In this document: piece by piece, positions 1 through 9,632 of the stretch
How the letters are laid out: each line of letters begins with the position of its first letter
Numbering within the stretch: position 1 is the first letter of the stretch
Origin: Vineibacter terrae
GTDB taxonomy: Bacteria; Pseudomonadota; Alphaproteobacteria; Reyranellales; Reyranellaceae
Assembly: GCF_008039615.1 (NCBI RefSeq)
Contig: NZ_VDUZ01000059.1
Location: 1 to 53,683, forward strand
Reading direction: 5' to 3'
Length of the DNA: 53,683 nucleotides
Position numbers and translations under genes: made by a program
The notes under the pieces: generated by a model
Seen by the model: only the letters and a program-made list of their open reading frames with translations
What the model was told of the DNA's origin: nothing
Database searches by the model: none

Positions 1-3000
1 TCTCGACCAGGTAGGTCGAGCCGGCGGCGAAGGCGACATTGCCGGCGACGTTGAGCGTGTCCGGAGAATTGCCCGGAGAGACCGTGCCGCCGGCGTTGGC
101 GGTGAAGCCGCCGATGGTGCCGCTGCCGCCCAGCAGGCCGCCGCTGTTGATCGTCACCGTGCTGGCGATCACGCCGTTCACGATCAGGCGGCCAGCATTG
201 ACGCTGGTCGGACCGCGATAGGTGCTGGTGCCGGTCAACACGGTGGTCCCGGCGCCGTCCTGCTGCATGGCACCGGTGCCTGAAATGATTCCGGCGAAGG
301 TCACGGTGTCGGAGCGATTGAACGCCAGCGTGCCGTTGTTGAGCACGTCACCGATGATCGAGCCCGTGGTGCCGCCATTGCCCAGCTGCAGGGTGCCGGC
401 GCTGATCGTGGTGCCGCCGCCATAGCTGTTGACACCGGTCAAGGTCAGCGTGCCCGCTCCGGTCTTCTCGACGGTGCCGCTGCCCGAGATCACGTTCGAC
501 AGGGTGCCGGCTGTCCCCTGGTCCAGGACCAGCGCGGCGTTGGTCACGATCCCGCCTGTCCCGAACGAGGCGGCGTTGCCCACCAGCGTCCCGGCGCTGA
601 TCGTGGTGCCGCCGCCATAGCTGTTGATGCCCGTCAGGATCAGCGTGCCAGCCCCGGTCTTCTCCACGGTGCCGCTGCCCGAGATCGCGTTCGACAGGGT
701 GCCGGCTATCGCCTGGTCCAGCACCAGCGCGGCGTTGTTCACGATCCCGCCTGTCCCGAACGAGGCGGCGTTGCCCGCCAGCGTCCCGACGCTGATCGTC
801 GTGCCGCCGCCATAGCTGTTGATGCCTGTCAACGTCAGCGTGCCGGCGCCCGCCTTCTCCACCGTGCCGCTGCCCGAGATCACGTTCGACAGGGTGCCGG
901 CCGCAACCTGGTCCAGCACCAGCGCGGCGTTGTTCACGATCCCGCCTGTCCCGAACGAGGCGGCGTTGCCCACCAGCGTCCCGGCGCTGATCGTCGTGCC
1001 GCCGCCATAGGCGTTGATGCCTGTCAACGCCAGCGTGCCGGCGCCCGTCTTCTCCACGGTGCCGCTGCCGGAGATCACGTTCGACAAAGCGCCGGCTATC
1101 GCCTGATCCAGGACCAGCGCGGCGTTGGTCACGATCCCGCCTGTCCCGAAGGATGCGGCGCTGCCCACCAGCGTGCCGACGCTGATCGTCGTGCCGCCGC
1201 CGTAGCTGTTGACGCCGGTCAAGGTCAGCGTGCCGGCCCCGGTCTTCTCGACGGCGCCGCTGCCCGAGATCGCGTTCGACAGGGTGCCGGCTATCGCCTG
1301 GTCCAGGACCAGCGCGGCGTTGGTCACGATCCCGCCTGTCCCGAACGAGGCGGCGTTGCCCACCAGCGTCCCGGCGCTGATCGTCGTGCCGCCGCCATAG
1401 CTGTTGATGCCGGTCAAGGTCAGCGTGCCGGCGCCGGTCTTCTCGACGGTGCCGCTGCCCGAGATCGCGTTCGACAGGGTGCCGGCTATCGCCTGGTCCA
1501 GGACCAGCGCGGCGTTGGTCACGATCCCGCCTGTCCCGAACGAGGCGGCGTTGCCCACCAGCGTGCCGGCGCTGATCGTCGTGCCGCCGCCATAGCTGTT
1601 GATGCCGGTCAAGATCAGCGTGCCCGCCCCGGTCTTCTCCACGGTGCCGCTGCCGGAGATCACGTTCGACAGGGTGCCGGCTATCGCCTGGTCCAGCACC
1701 AGCGCGGCGTTGGTCACGATGCCGCCTGTCCCGAAGGACGCGGCGCTGCCCACCAGCGTGCCGGCGCTGATCGTCGTGCCGCCGCCGTAGCTGTTGATGC
1801 CGGTCAAGATCAGCGTGCCGGCGCCCGTCTTCTCCACGGTGCCGCTGCCGGAGATCACGTTCGACAGGGTGCCGACCGCCACCTGGTCCAGCACCAGCGC
1901 GGCGTTGTTCACGATCCCGCCCGTCCCGAAGGAGGCGGCGTTGCCCACCAGCGTCCCGACGCTGATCGTCGTGCCGCCGCCATAGCTGTTGATGCCGGTC
2001 AAGGTCAGCGTGCCGACGCCGGTCTTCTCGACGGTGCCGCTGCCCGAGATCGCGTTCGACAGGGTGCCGACCACCACCTGGTTCAGCACCAGCGCGGCGT
2101 TGTTCACGATGCCTCCCGTCCCGAACGAGGTGGCGCTGCCCACCAGCGTGCCGGCGCTGATCGTCGTGCCGCCGCCATAAGTGTTGATGCCGGTCAAGGT
2201 CAGCGTGCCGGCGCCGGTCTTGACCAGCGAGCCGGCGCCGCCGATGGGCGCGGCGAGCGTCAGGGTGTCGGTGAAGCTGGCGACGATCTGGCCGTCGTTG
2301 ATGATCAGCGGCGCTGCGATGGCGCCGGCCAGGCCGCCATTGCCGAGGTTGAGCGTGCCGGTCGGGTCGATGATCGTGACGCCAGAGACAGTGACGGCGG
2401 CGCCATCGGCGACCGTCAGCGTGCCCGCGCCACCGACCGGATCGCCGATTCCCAGCCCGCCGGCGATCGTCCATGCCGAACCGGTGCCGGTGACGGTGAT
2501 GGTGGAGCCCTGGCCAATGAACGCGTCACCCACGCTGTCGAGCCTGCCGCCGCCGCTGATCGTCGCCGTGGCCTGGTTGAACGCGCCGATCACGGTATCG
2601 CCGCTGGCGGTCGCGCTCGCGCCCGGGCCGGTGATCAGCAGCGTGCCGTTGTCGAGCAGGTCGCCGGTCTGCAATCGCCCGCCGTTGGAGAGGGTGAGCG
2701 TGCCGGCGACGACCGTGGCCCCCGCCGTGAACGAGCCGCCGCTGATGTCGAGCGTGCCGCAGCAGACGCTCAGCTCGCCGTCGATGCTGCTGGTGCCGGT
2801 CAGGGTCAGGGTGCCGGCGCCGTTCTTCTCGAACGAGCCGCTGCCGGAGATCGCGCCGGAGAACGTGGTGCTCTGATCGTTCAGCCCGACGACCAGCACC
2901 GAGCCCATGCCGATGACGACCGAGCCGTCACCGGCCAGCGACCCCGCGCCGGCGAAGATGCCGCCGTCGAGGATTTGCAGGACGCCGCCGGCGTTGACGG

Positions 3001-6000
3001 TGATGGCCGACAGCGGCGAGAGCGCCGTGGACGTCGCCGCCAGCAGGGTGCCGGCGGTGATGGTCGTGGGGCCCTCGTAGGTGTTGTTGCCGCTCAGGGT
3101 CAGGATCGCCGCGCCTGTCTTGGTCAGGCCGCCGCTGCCGCCGATGTCGCCGCTGACCTCGAGGTCGGCATCGGTCTGGAAGGTGCCGCCACCGGCGTTG
3201 AGCGTCACCGCCCGTGTCATCGTAATCGCGCCGGTGTTCTGCAGCGTGCCGCCGTTGAACGTGAGCCCGCCGCCGGCACCGCCGAGATTGGCATCGGCGG
3301 ATACCGACAGCGTGCCGGCGCTGATGGTCGTGCCGCCGGTGTAGGCGTTGGCGCCGGTGAGGATCAGCGTGCCGCCGCCGAGCTTGTTCAGGCCGCTGGC
3401 CGTGCCGTCGGCGATGACCGAGCCGATGGTGGCGGTGATGCCGCTGTCGACCGTGATGGTGCCGGCCGTGCCGCTGGCGGGTGACAGCGCCAGCGTGCCG
3501 CCGCCCAGCACGTAGCCGTTGGTCGAGAACTGCAGCGTGTCGAATGCCTGCGTGCTGGCGACACTGACGCCGCCACCGGCCGCGCCGGCGAATATGGCGA
3601 CCGACCCTTCCCAGGGTCCGTTGATGCCGGCCTGGCCGGGCTGGCCGGTCCAGTTGGTGCCGGCGGTGCTCCAGATGCCGGCGCCGCCGTCCACTGTGCC
3701 GTTACCGATGCCGTCAGAACCATCCCAGAATTGCAGGACCTGGCCGACACCTCGCACGGCGAGGTTGACCTGGCCCGGGATGCCCACCTGCACCTGATGG
3801 TCCGCAACCACGAAGCCGCCGGTGCCCGTCGCGCTGGTAAAGGCAAAGCTGCCCGACAATGTGCCGCCGTAGCTGAACAGGCGATAGTAGCCGCCAGCCG
3901 CGGCCTGCGCCTGGAGCGTGCCGCCCAGGGTGAGGCCGTTGGTGACGACGACCAGATCGTTGCTCACGCCACCGACGACACCCGGGGCGTTGAGCTCGAA
4001 GATCGATGTCGACCCCGCGTTGAGCGCCAGCGTGCCCATCGTCAGGGTGCCGGGGCTGGTGCCGGCCGAGAGGGTGCCGTCCACCGTCACCGTGCCGGTG
4101 ATGGCACCGCTGCCGCCCAGCGTGCCGCCGCTGTTCACCGTCGTGAGGCCTGACGCGATCGACCCGTTGACGATGAGCCTGCCGCCGCCAGCGATCGTGG
4201 TGGGGCCGGTGTAGGTATTGTTGGCGGTCAGGATGGTCGTGCCCGCCTCGACCACCACCGCGCCCGCACCCGAGATGGCCGCGGCGAACACGTAGCTGGC
4301 GGCGGTGTGGTTGAAGACGATCCGGTCGGTGCTGGCCTGCAACGCGACGGTCGGCGCATTCAGCGTGCCCGGCGCGGCCGAAATCTCACCGGAGGCGGCG
4401 CCGATATTGAGTGTCCCGGCGGCCGCGCCGGCAATGATGGCGCTCGCGGCCGAGACGGTGCCCCCGTTGCGGATCGTCAGTGTGCCGGTGCCGGCGTTGC
4501 CGACGGAGAGCACGCCCGTATTGGCCCAGGACGAGCCTGCACCGTCCACCGTCACGGTGCCGGTCACGCCGGAAGAGTTGCCGATGGCGCCGTCGGTGTT
4601 GCTCACAGTGCCGCCATTGCGCACCGTCAGTGTGCCGCTGCCCTGCTCGCCGACGACGAGCAGACCGGTATTGGTCCACGACGATCCTGTGCCGTCCACC
4701 GTCACAGTGCCGGTCGACCCGGTAAAACCACCAATGAAGCCGCCGGTGCTGCTCACAGCGGCGCCATTGCTGACCGTCAGCACGCCCCTGCCCTGGTCGC
4801 CGACGATGAGCAGACCGGTATTGGTCCACGACGATCCTGTGCCGTCCACCGTCACAGTGCCGGTGACGTCGGGAAAATTGCCAATGTCAGCGTTGGTGTT
4901 GCTCACGGCACCGCCATTGCGGATCGTCAGCGTGCCGGTGTCGAAGTTGCCGACGACGAGACTGCCGGAATTGGCCCAGGACGATCCCGTGCCGTCCACC
5001 GTCACGGTGCCGCTCCCACGGAGAGCATCACCAATGGAGCCGTCGGTGTTGCGCACAGTGCCGCCATTGCTGATCGTCAGCGTGCCCGTGCCACTGCTGG
5101 CGCTGCCGACGCTGAGATTGCTGGCAATGGTCCAGGATGATCCGGCGCCATCGACCGTCACCGTGCCGGCCGCCGTGCTACCGACGCCAATGACGGCGGC
5201 CAGCGTGCTGCTTACAGTGCCGCCATTGCGGATCGTCAGCGCGCCGCTGCCCGCACTGCCGACGACAAATATGCCGGAATTGGCCCAGGACGATCCTGCG
5301 CCATCCACCGTCGCGTTGGCGGTCGGGCCGCCATTGCCAACGGACGCACTGGTGCTTGTGACCGTGCCGCCGTTCTGGACCGTCAACGTGGCGCCGCCGC
5401 CGTTGCCGACCAGGAGCTGGCCGGCAGCCCAGGACGAGCCTGTGCCGTCCACCGTCACGCTGCCCGTCCCAGTCGAAAAGCCGGCGCCGATCGAGCCGGA
5501 GTCGCTGATCACGGTGCCGCCGTTGCGAACCGTCAGCGTGGCGCCGCCGCCGTTGCTGACGATGAGCAGGGAATTGGTCCAGGACGATCCGGTGCCATCG
5601 ACCGTCGCCGTGCCGGTCGATCCGGGGGCGAGGGCAATAGCGCCCGTACTGGCTGTGACGGTAGCCCCGTTCCGGATCACCAGCGTGCCGCTGCCCGACT
5701 GGCCGACGAAGACCCCGGCATTGGTCCACAACGATCCCGCCCCTTCGACCGTCACGGTGCCGGTCACTCCTGGGACGGCAGCAATAGTGGCCATATTGTC
5801 GGTGAGGGTGCCGCCGCCCTGGATCGTCAGCATCCCGCTGCCGTTGATGTAGCCGATGATGAGGCCGTCCGCCTGGGCACCGGCCGTGCCGACCACCGTC
5901 GCATTGGGCGTGACCGTGTCGATCCTCGTTATCGTGTCGGCCGCGTTGGTCGGAACCCCGGGGGACCAGTTGCCGGCGGTGAACCAGTCGGATGACGTCA

Positions 6001-6139
6001 CGCCGGTCCAGGTGGTGACTTGCGCTTGCGCCGGCATCGTGGCCGCGAGCCAGCCGAACGCCGTGAGCAAGGTCGTGGCGCGGCGGCGAGCCGCGGCCGA
6101 TTTTGTCCAGCTATCCAATCGCTGCCCCCGCCGAGCCAT
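1..6139 (-). CDS. giant autotransporter-type passenger protein (3' end outside window)
   Basis: One open frame runs about 2046 codons from ATG at 6139 off the left edge without a stop. Residues 1-40 look like an extended secretion signal: a basic N-terminus, a hydrophobic stretch, then a PAQAQ cleavage site. Residues ~125-540 hold repeats with V-DG-GSSW cores resembling the T5SS/PEP-CTERM-associated repeat. Residues ~630-1970 are autotransporter-associated beta-strand repeats (GGGTTISAGTL, GAGTLTLTG), including a 65-residue tandem array. The left edge reads GGTVSPGNSP, typical of the passenger end, so a C-terminal beta-barrel is expected outside the window but not seen. Inference: a surface-displayed or secreted beta-helical adhesin. 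The composition (G, T, S, A, V, N) fits a beta-solenoid. The start is chosen for the signal peptide; the ribosome site is weak. Confidence 0.88.
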   Translation of the reverse strand, partial: MARRGQRLDSWTKSAAARRRATTLLTAFGWLAATMPAQAQVTTWTGVTSSDWFTAGNWSPGVPTNAADTITRIDTVTPNATVVGTAGAQADGLIIGYINGSGMLTIQGGGTLTDNMATIAAVPGVTGTVTVEGAGSLWTNAGVFVGQSGSGTLVIRNGATVTASTGAIALAPGSTGTATVDGTGSSWTNSLLIVSNGGGATLTVRNGGTVISDSGSIGAGFSTGTGSVTVDGTGSSWAAGQLLVGNGGGATLTVQNGGTVTSTSASVGNGGPTANATVDGAGSSWANSGIFVVGSAGSGALTIRNGGTVSSTLAAVIGVGSTAAGTVTVDGAGSSWTIASNLSVGSASSGTGTLTISNGGTVRNTDGSIGDALRGSGTVTVDGTGSSWANSGSLVVGNFDTGTLTIRNGGAVSNTNADIGNFPDVTGTVTVDGTGSSWTNTGLLIVGDQGRGVLTVSNGAAVSSTGGFIGGFTGSTGTVTVDGTGSSWTNTGLLVVGEQGSGTLTVRNGGTVSNTDGAIGNSSGVTGTVTVDGAGSSWANTGVLSVGNAGTGTLTIRNGGTVSAASAIIAGAAAGTLNIGAASGEISAAPGTLNAPTVALQASTDRIVFNHTAASYVFAAAISGAGAVVVEAGTTILTANNTYTGPTTIAGGGRLIVNGSIASGLTTVNSGGTLGGSGAITGTVTVDGTLSAGTSPGTLTMGTLALNAGSTSIFELNAPGVVGGVSNDLVVVTNGLTLGGTLQAQAAAGGYYRLFSYGGTLSGSFAFTSATGTGGFVVADHQVQVGIPGQVNLAVRGVGQVLQFWDGSDGIGNGTVDGGAGIWSTAGTNWTGQPGQAGINGPWEGSVAIFAGAAGGGVSVASTQAFDTLQFSTNGYVLGGGTLALSPASGTAGTITVDSGITATIGSVIADGTASGLNKLGGGTLILTGANAYTGGTTISAGTLSVSADANLGGAGGGLTFNGGTLQNTGAITMTRAVTLNAGGGTFQTDADLEVSGDIGGSGGLTKTGAAILTLSGNNTYEGPTTITAGTLLAATSTALSPLSAITVNAGGVLQILDGGIFAGAGSLAGDGSVVIGMGSVLVVGLNDQSTTFSGAISGSGSFEKNGAGTLTLTGTSSIDGELSVCCGTLDISGGSFTAGATVVAGTLTLSNGGRLQTGDLLDNGTLLITGPGASATASGDTVIGAFNQATATISGGGRLDSVGDAFIGQGSTITVTGTGSAWTIAGGLGIGDPVGGAGTLTVADGAAVTVSGVTIIDPTGTLNLGNGGLAGAIAAPLIINDGQIVASFTDTLTLAAPIGGAGSLVKTGAGTLTLTGINTYGGGTTISAGTLVGSATSFGTGGIVNNAALVLNQVVVGTLSNAISGSGTVEKTGVGTLTLTGINSYGGGTTISVGTLVGNAASFGTGGIVNNAALVLDQVAVGTLSNVISGSGTVEKTGAGTLILTGINSYGGGTTISAGTLVGSAASFGTGGIVTNAALVLDQAIAGTLSNVISGSGTVEKTGAGTLILTGINSYGGGTTISAGTLVGNAASFGTGGIVTNAALVLDQAIAGTLSNAISGSGTVEKTGAGTLTLTGINSYGGGTTISAGTLVGNAASFGTGGIVTNAALVLDQAIAGTLSNAISGSGAVEKTGAGTLTLTGVNSYGGGTTISVGTLVGSAASFGTGGIVTNAALVLDQAIAGALSNVISGSGTVEKTGAGTLALTGINAYGGGTTISAGTLVGNAASFGTGGIVNNAALVLDQVAAGTLSNVISGSGTVEKAGAGTLTLTGINSYGGGTTISVGTLAGNAASFGTGGIVNNAALVLDQAIAGTLSNAISGSGTVEKTGAGTLILTGINSYGGGTTISAGTLVGNAASFGTGGIVTNAALVLDQGTAGTLSNVISGSGTVEKTGAGTLTLTGVNSYGGGTTISAGTLQLGNGGTTGSIIGDVLNNGTLAFNRSDTVTFAGIISGTGAMQQDGAGTTVLTGTSTYRGPTSVNAGRLIVNGVIASTVTINSGGLLGGSGTIGGFTANAGGTVSPGNSPDTLNVAGNVAFAAGSTYLVE
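234..2180 (-). repeat. 195-bp tandem repeat array inside the passenger gene
   Basis: Ten anchor sites (catagctgttgatgcc and close variants) occur at exact 195-bp spacing, near 417, 612, 807, 1002, 1197, 1392, 1587, 1782, 1977 and 2172. They delimit nine full units plus a divergent unit on the left. Each unit encodes 65 residues beginning NSYGGGTTISAGTL and ending EKTGAGTLTLTG. Units differ by few substitutions and no indels are seen, suggesting recent amplification or gene conversion. Confidence 0.93.
4520..5757 (-). repeat. GTGSSW-type repeats (T5SS/PEP-CTERM-associated repeat-like)
   Basis: Nine imperfect protein repeats of roughly 46-58 residues, each with a core of V-T-V-(D/E)-G-(T/A)-G-S-S-W, followed by N-G-L-(L/V)-V-G and T-L-T-(V/I)-R-N-G-G-(T/A)-V. 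A tenth, isolated copy (VTGTGSAW) lies near 2480. Variation between copies is much greater than in the 195-bp array of the same gene, so this block is older. Confidence 0.8.
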
Positions 6140-6347
6140 CGGACCCGAGGCCCCTGCCCTCGGTCGCTGCGCAATCTTGAAGGGCGGCAGTGCACAGCGT
6201 ATGTAAAAAATTATTAAATGCCTCGGGACCGGCGCGCGATTTGTTCAAGACCGCACGGTCCGACGAGGGCGGCAGCTACTTCGCCGGCGCCGGGTACATT
6301 TCCATTGAAACGTGAAACGCTCTGGGCCGGGCGGCGGTGCCCGGCGC

Positions 6348-7271
6348 CTACTCGCCGGCGGCCACCGGTTCTGCCGCCTCGGCCCGCGACGGCAGGTTGA
6401 GGGCCGACAGCAGATCGCGCACCTCCTGCCGCGCCGCGACGTGCGACATGGTCATGGCGATGCCGGTCTTCTCCTCGCGCAGGTCGAGCAGGGTCAGCCC
6501 CTTGAGGAACAGCTCGCGGTAGATCACGCGCTCGCTCAGGCCGGCGGCGAGGCGGTAGCCGATGCGCTTGGCCAGCGACTCCAGGACCGCGGCCATGTCG
6601 CGCTTGTTGCGCGCCGCGATCGCCGACAGGCGGTTGCGCATCACCAGCCAGTCGACCGGCTTGCCGCCGCTCATGGCGCGCAGCTGCCGCTGCTTCCACA
6701 CCGTCTCGGCGTAGATGCTGGGCCGCACCACCTTCAGGGTGTCGGGGTCGATGCGCGCCAGCAGGTCGAGGTCGACGAAGCTGTCGTTGAGCGGCGTCAC
6801 CAGCGTGTCGCCATAGGTGTGCGCGTGGCGCGACAGGAATGTATCGCTGCCCGGCGTATCGGCGATGACATAGTCGCAGACCGGCAACAGGTCGGCGAAA
6901 GCCGCATCGAGCCGCTGCCGCTCGTCGGCCTCGGCGTCCGTCCGCACCGACTGGGTGCTGGGCAGGACGGCGCGATGCTCGGGGACAGGCGCTGCCATCC
7001 CCTTTGCCGTGACCCAGGTGCGCCGGTTCTCGACATAGCGGGTCAGCGTGCCCTGGCGGGCGTCGACATCGATCGTGCCTACCCGCGCGCCCTCGCGCAG
7101 CAGAGCCACGGCGATATGCATCGCCGCCGTCGACTTGCCCGAGCCGCCCTTCTCGTTGCCGAAGACGATCACGTGCGCACGCGGCGCGGCGTCGCGCGCC
7201 TGGGCCTGCACGACGCTGGGGTTGGCGGCGACGCGGAACGCGGCGAGAAAGGGCGCGGTGGTTACACTCAT
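6348..7271 (-). CDS. mipZ: division plane positioning ATPase MipZ
   Basis: 307-residue ParA/MinD-superfamily ATPase. The deviant Walker A KGGSGKST is at ~41-48, followed by TIDVDARQGTLTRYVENR and a Walker B region VIADTPGSD. The downstream blocks TPLNDSFVDLDLL, DWLVMRNRLS and LSERVIYRELFLKGLTLLDL are diagnostic of MipZ rather than plasmid ParA. Known family role: MipZ forms a gradient from ParB-bound poles and inhibits FtsZ assembly, placing the division site at mid-cell in alphaproteobacteria that lack MinCD. The start is taken at ATG 7271. An upstream in-frame start at 7391 would add 40 residues, encoded partly by a dispersed repeat, and is unlikely. parB is not adjacent. Confidence 0.93.
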   Translation of the reverse strand: MSVTTAPFLAAFRVAANPSVVQAQARDAAPRAHVIVFGNEKGGSGKSTAAMHIAVALLREGARVGTIDVDARQGTLTRYVENRRTWVTAKGMAAPVPEHRAVLPSTQSVRTDAEADERQRLDAAFADLLPVCDYVIADTPGSDTFLSRHAHTYGDTLVTPLNDSFVDLDLLARIDPDTLKVVRPSIYAETVWKQRQLRAMSGGKPVDWLVMRNRLSAIAARNKRDMAAVLESLAKRIGYRLAAGLSERVIYRELFLKGLTLLDLREEKTGIAMTMSHVAARQEVRDLLSALNLPSRAEAAEPVAAGE

Positions 7272-7384
7272 CGAGGGGGCCTCACCGACCGGTCTATGCC
7301 GATCTCCTGGGCCGATTGTTACACCGATCGTTCCCCGACCGCGAGTCAGGGGGTGGGGACAACTTGGATGCGGCCTTCCTAACG

Positions 7385-7466
7385 CCGTCATCCCGAGCGC
7401 AGCGAGGGATCTCCCGCGAATGGAGACTCGTTTCGAGGAGATCTCTCGCTGCGCTCGGGATGACGG
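7385..7466. repeat. palindromic dispersed repeat, family A, copy 1
   Basis: Inverted repeat with arms of about 30 bp (CCGTCATCCCGAGCGCAGCG... and its complement, one mismatch) around a ~22-bp variable centre. It lies between the molybdopterin oxidoreductase stop and mipZ. The same arms recur at 40281-40366, 50504-50586 and 52281-52365, and as a half copy at 26963. It may act as a transcript-end hairpin. Confidence 0.88.
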
Positions 7467-7475
7467 ATTGGCCGG

Positions 7476-9563
7476 CTATTCCTTGCGGATCCACACCGCC
7501 GTGTCATGGAACACGGCGCCGCCGTTGGGCCAGCCGGGATCGGCGCTGGTGATGGCGTTGATGCCCAGCTTGCGCTCGAAATGCTTGTTGGGCCAGATGC
7601 CCTCGACCACGACCACGCCGCGCTGCTGGCCGTCCTGCGGCATGACATGCACCAGCACGCTGCCGCGCTCGTTGCCCAGCACGACGCGGTCACCCTCGCC
7701 CACGTCCAGAGCGGCGCAATCCGTGGGGTTCATCAGCACCGTCGGCCGCTTCTCGCGCGCCAGCGAGCCTGGCGTCTCGGTGAAGGTCGAGTTCAGGAAG
7801 GTGCGTGCCGGCGCCGCCACCAGCCGGAACGGCCTGTCCTCGGTGGCATTGTCGATCACGTCGAAATGGTCGGGCAGCTTTGGCATCTGCTGCCAGCGGC
7901 CGCCGAAGCGCGACCAGTCGGGGCTGAAGTGGAACTTGCGGTCCCGGGTCGGGAAGCCGTCGAGGAAATGCGCCGTCTCGAACGGCAGCGCGAAATCCTG
8001 GCCGCCCTGGGCGTGGTTCATCTCCGCGTCCCACATGCCCGAGAGCCGCAAGGTCTCGTCCATGATCTCCCACGCCGTCATCTCGAAGCCGCGATGCTTC
8101 GCGCCCAGCCGCTTGGCGAGCGCACAGATGACATGGTGGTTCTCGCGGCTTTCGGCATAAGGCTCGATCACCTTCCTGGTGACCTGGAAATACGTGTGGC
8201 CGCTGGCGGTGTAGAAATCGTCATGCTCCAGGAACGTGGTCGCCGGCAGCACGACGTCGGCGAAGGCCGCCGTCTCGGTCAGGAACTGCTCGTGCACGCA
8301 CAGGAACAGATCCTCGCGCGCCAGCCCCTTGTGCACCAGGTTCAGCTCCGGGCAGACCATGGCCGGATTGGTGTTCTGCACCAGCATCGCCGTCACCGGC
8401 GGGCCGCCGTTGAGCGCCGCCGGATCGTTGGTCAGGATCGGTCCCAGCCGTGACTGGTCGAGATCACGAAGCGAGTGGTCGACGCAGTCCAGCCCTTCGA
8501 TCAGGACGCGGTTCAGCGGATACATGCCGGTGTGGCCGTAGAGCGCGCCGCCGCCGGGATATTTCCAGGCGCCGGTGATAGCCGGGAGGCAGGTCACGGC
8601 ATGCATGTTGGCGGCGCCGTTGCGCGAGCGGCTGAAGCCGTGATGGCAGCGGATGAACGACTTCTTGCTGCGGCCATAGAGCCGCGCGAAAGCCGTGATC
8701 TGCTCGACGCTGAGCCCCGTGATCGCCGCCGCCCACGCAGGCGTCCGCGTCTTGACATGCACGGCGAGCGCATCGGGGCAGTCGGTGTATTGGCGCAGGT
8801 AGTCCCAGTCGGCGAAGCCCTCGGCGAACAGCACATGCATCACCGCGCAGGCGAGCGCGCCGTCGGTGCCCGGGCGCACGGCCAGGTGCATGTCGGCCTT
8901 CTCGGCGGTGCCGGTGCGGTAGGGATCGACCACCACCAGCGTGGCGCCGCGCTTGCGGGCCGCCATGGCGTGATGCATCACGTTGACCTGGGTGTTCACC
9001 GGGTTGCCGCCCCAGATCACCACCAGGTCCGAATGCGCGTCGACCTCGCGCATGTCGGCGCCGCGCTTGGCGCCGACGCCGGCGATCCAGCCGGTGTCCG
9101 CCAGGGTGACGCAGATGGTCGAGAACCAGCGCGAGTACTTCATCGCATGCCGCAGGCGCTGGATGCCGTCGCGCTGCACCAGGCCCATCGTGCCGGCGTA
9201 GAAGTAGGGCCACACCGTCTCGCTGCCCAGCTTCTCGGCGCGTTCCGTGAACTCGTGCGCCACGATGTCCAGCGCCTCGTCCCAGCCGATGCGGCGGAAC
9301 TGGCCCGAGCCCTTCGGCCCGACCCGCTTCATCGGATATTGCAGGCGGTCGGGATGGTGCACACGCTCGCTGTAGCGCGCCACCTTCTCGCAGATCACGC
9401 CTGATGTGTAGGTGTTGCGCTTGGAGCCGCGCACGCGGCCGATCGTATGCGTGTCCAGCCGCTCGACATCCAGCGCGCAGGTGCTGGTGCAGTCATGCGG
9501 GCAGACCGACGCCACGATCTCGGTATTGGACTTGGCGCGCGCGGCGCCGCCATCGGGGGCCAT
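7476..9563 (-). CDS. molybdopterin-dependent oxidoreductase
   Basis: 695-residue protein of the DMSO reductase/formate dehydrogenase superfamily. An N-terminal 4Fe-4S site is visible as C21-x3-C25-x3-C29-x28-C58. Then come the catalytic domain (VIWGGNPVNTQVN, VVVDPYRTGTAEKAD, LPATTFLEHDDFYTASGHTY) and a C-terminal dinucleotide-binding domain (LMNPTDCAALDVGEGD, VVVEGIWPNKHF). There is no Tat signal, so it is probably cytoplasmic. No electron-transfer partner lies alongside, so the substrate is unknown. It is divergent from the acyl-CoA synthetase, with a shared 147-bp intergenic region, and a family A palindrome follows its stop. Confidence 0.9.
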   Translation of the reverse strand: MAPDGGAARAKSNTEIVASVCPHDCTSTCALDVERLDTHTIGRVRGSKRNTYTSGVICEKVARYSERVHHPDRLQYPMKRVGPKGSGQFRRIGWDEALDIVAHEFTERAEKLGSETVWPYFYAGTMGLVQRDGIQRLRHAMKYSRWFSTICVTLADTGWIAGVGAKRGADMREVDAHSDLVVIWGGNPVNTQVNVMHHAMAARKRGATLVVVDPYRTGTAEKADMHLAVRPGTDGALACAVMHVLFAEGFADWDYLRQYTDCPDALAVHVKTRTPAWAAAITGLSVEQITAFARLYGRSKKSFIRCHHGFSRSRNGAANMHAVTCLPAITGAWKYPGGGALYGHTGMYPLNRVLIEGLDCVDHSLRDLDQSRLGPILTNDPAALNGGPPVTAMLVQNTNPAMVCPELNLVHKGLAREDLFLCVHEQFLTETAAFADVVLPATTFLEHDDFYTASGHTYFQVTRKVIEPYAESRENHHVICALAKRLGAKHRGFEMTAWEIMDETLRLSGMWDAEMNHAQGGQDFALPFETAHFLDGFPTRDRKFHFSPDWSRFGGRWQQMPKLPDHFDVIDNATEDRPFRLVAAPARTFLNSTFTETPGSLAREKRPTVLMNPTDCAALDVGEGDRVVLGNERGSVLVHVMPQDGQQRGVVVVEGIWPNKHFERKLGINAITSADPGWPNGGAVFHDTAVWIRKE

Positions 9564-9632
9564 GGTCGTGAACGCTCCTCTCGTGCAGCGGGCAGGATAG
9601 CGTCAGACCGCGCACTGCGAAAGCGCCTGCCG

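Noticed and set aside
234-2180. Possible CRISPR-like periodic array
   Set aside because: Period is 195 bp with no spacer/repeat alternation and it is in-frame protein-coding repeat.
348-2474. 708-residue Arg/His-rich minus-strand frame
   Set aside because: It is a shifted reading of the 195-bp array. The frame from 6139 gives coherent beta-strand repeats, a signal peptide and no stop.
222-2876. Series of 63-residue and one 231-residue plus-strand frames with repeated sequence
   Set aside because: Antisense shadows of the tandem array, spaced exactly 195 bp; Pro/Val/Ala-rich low-complexity text without gene features.
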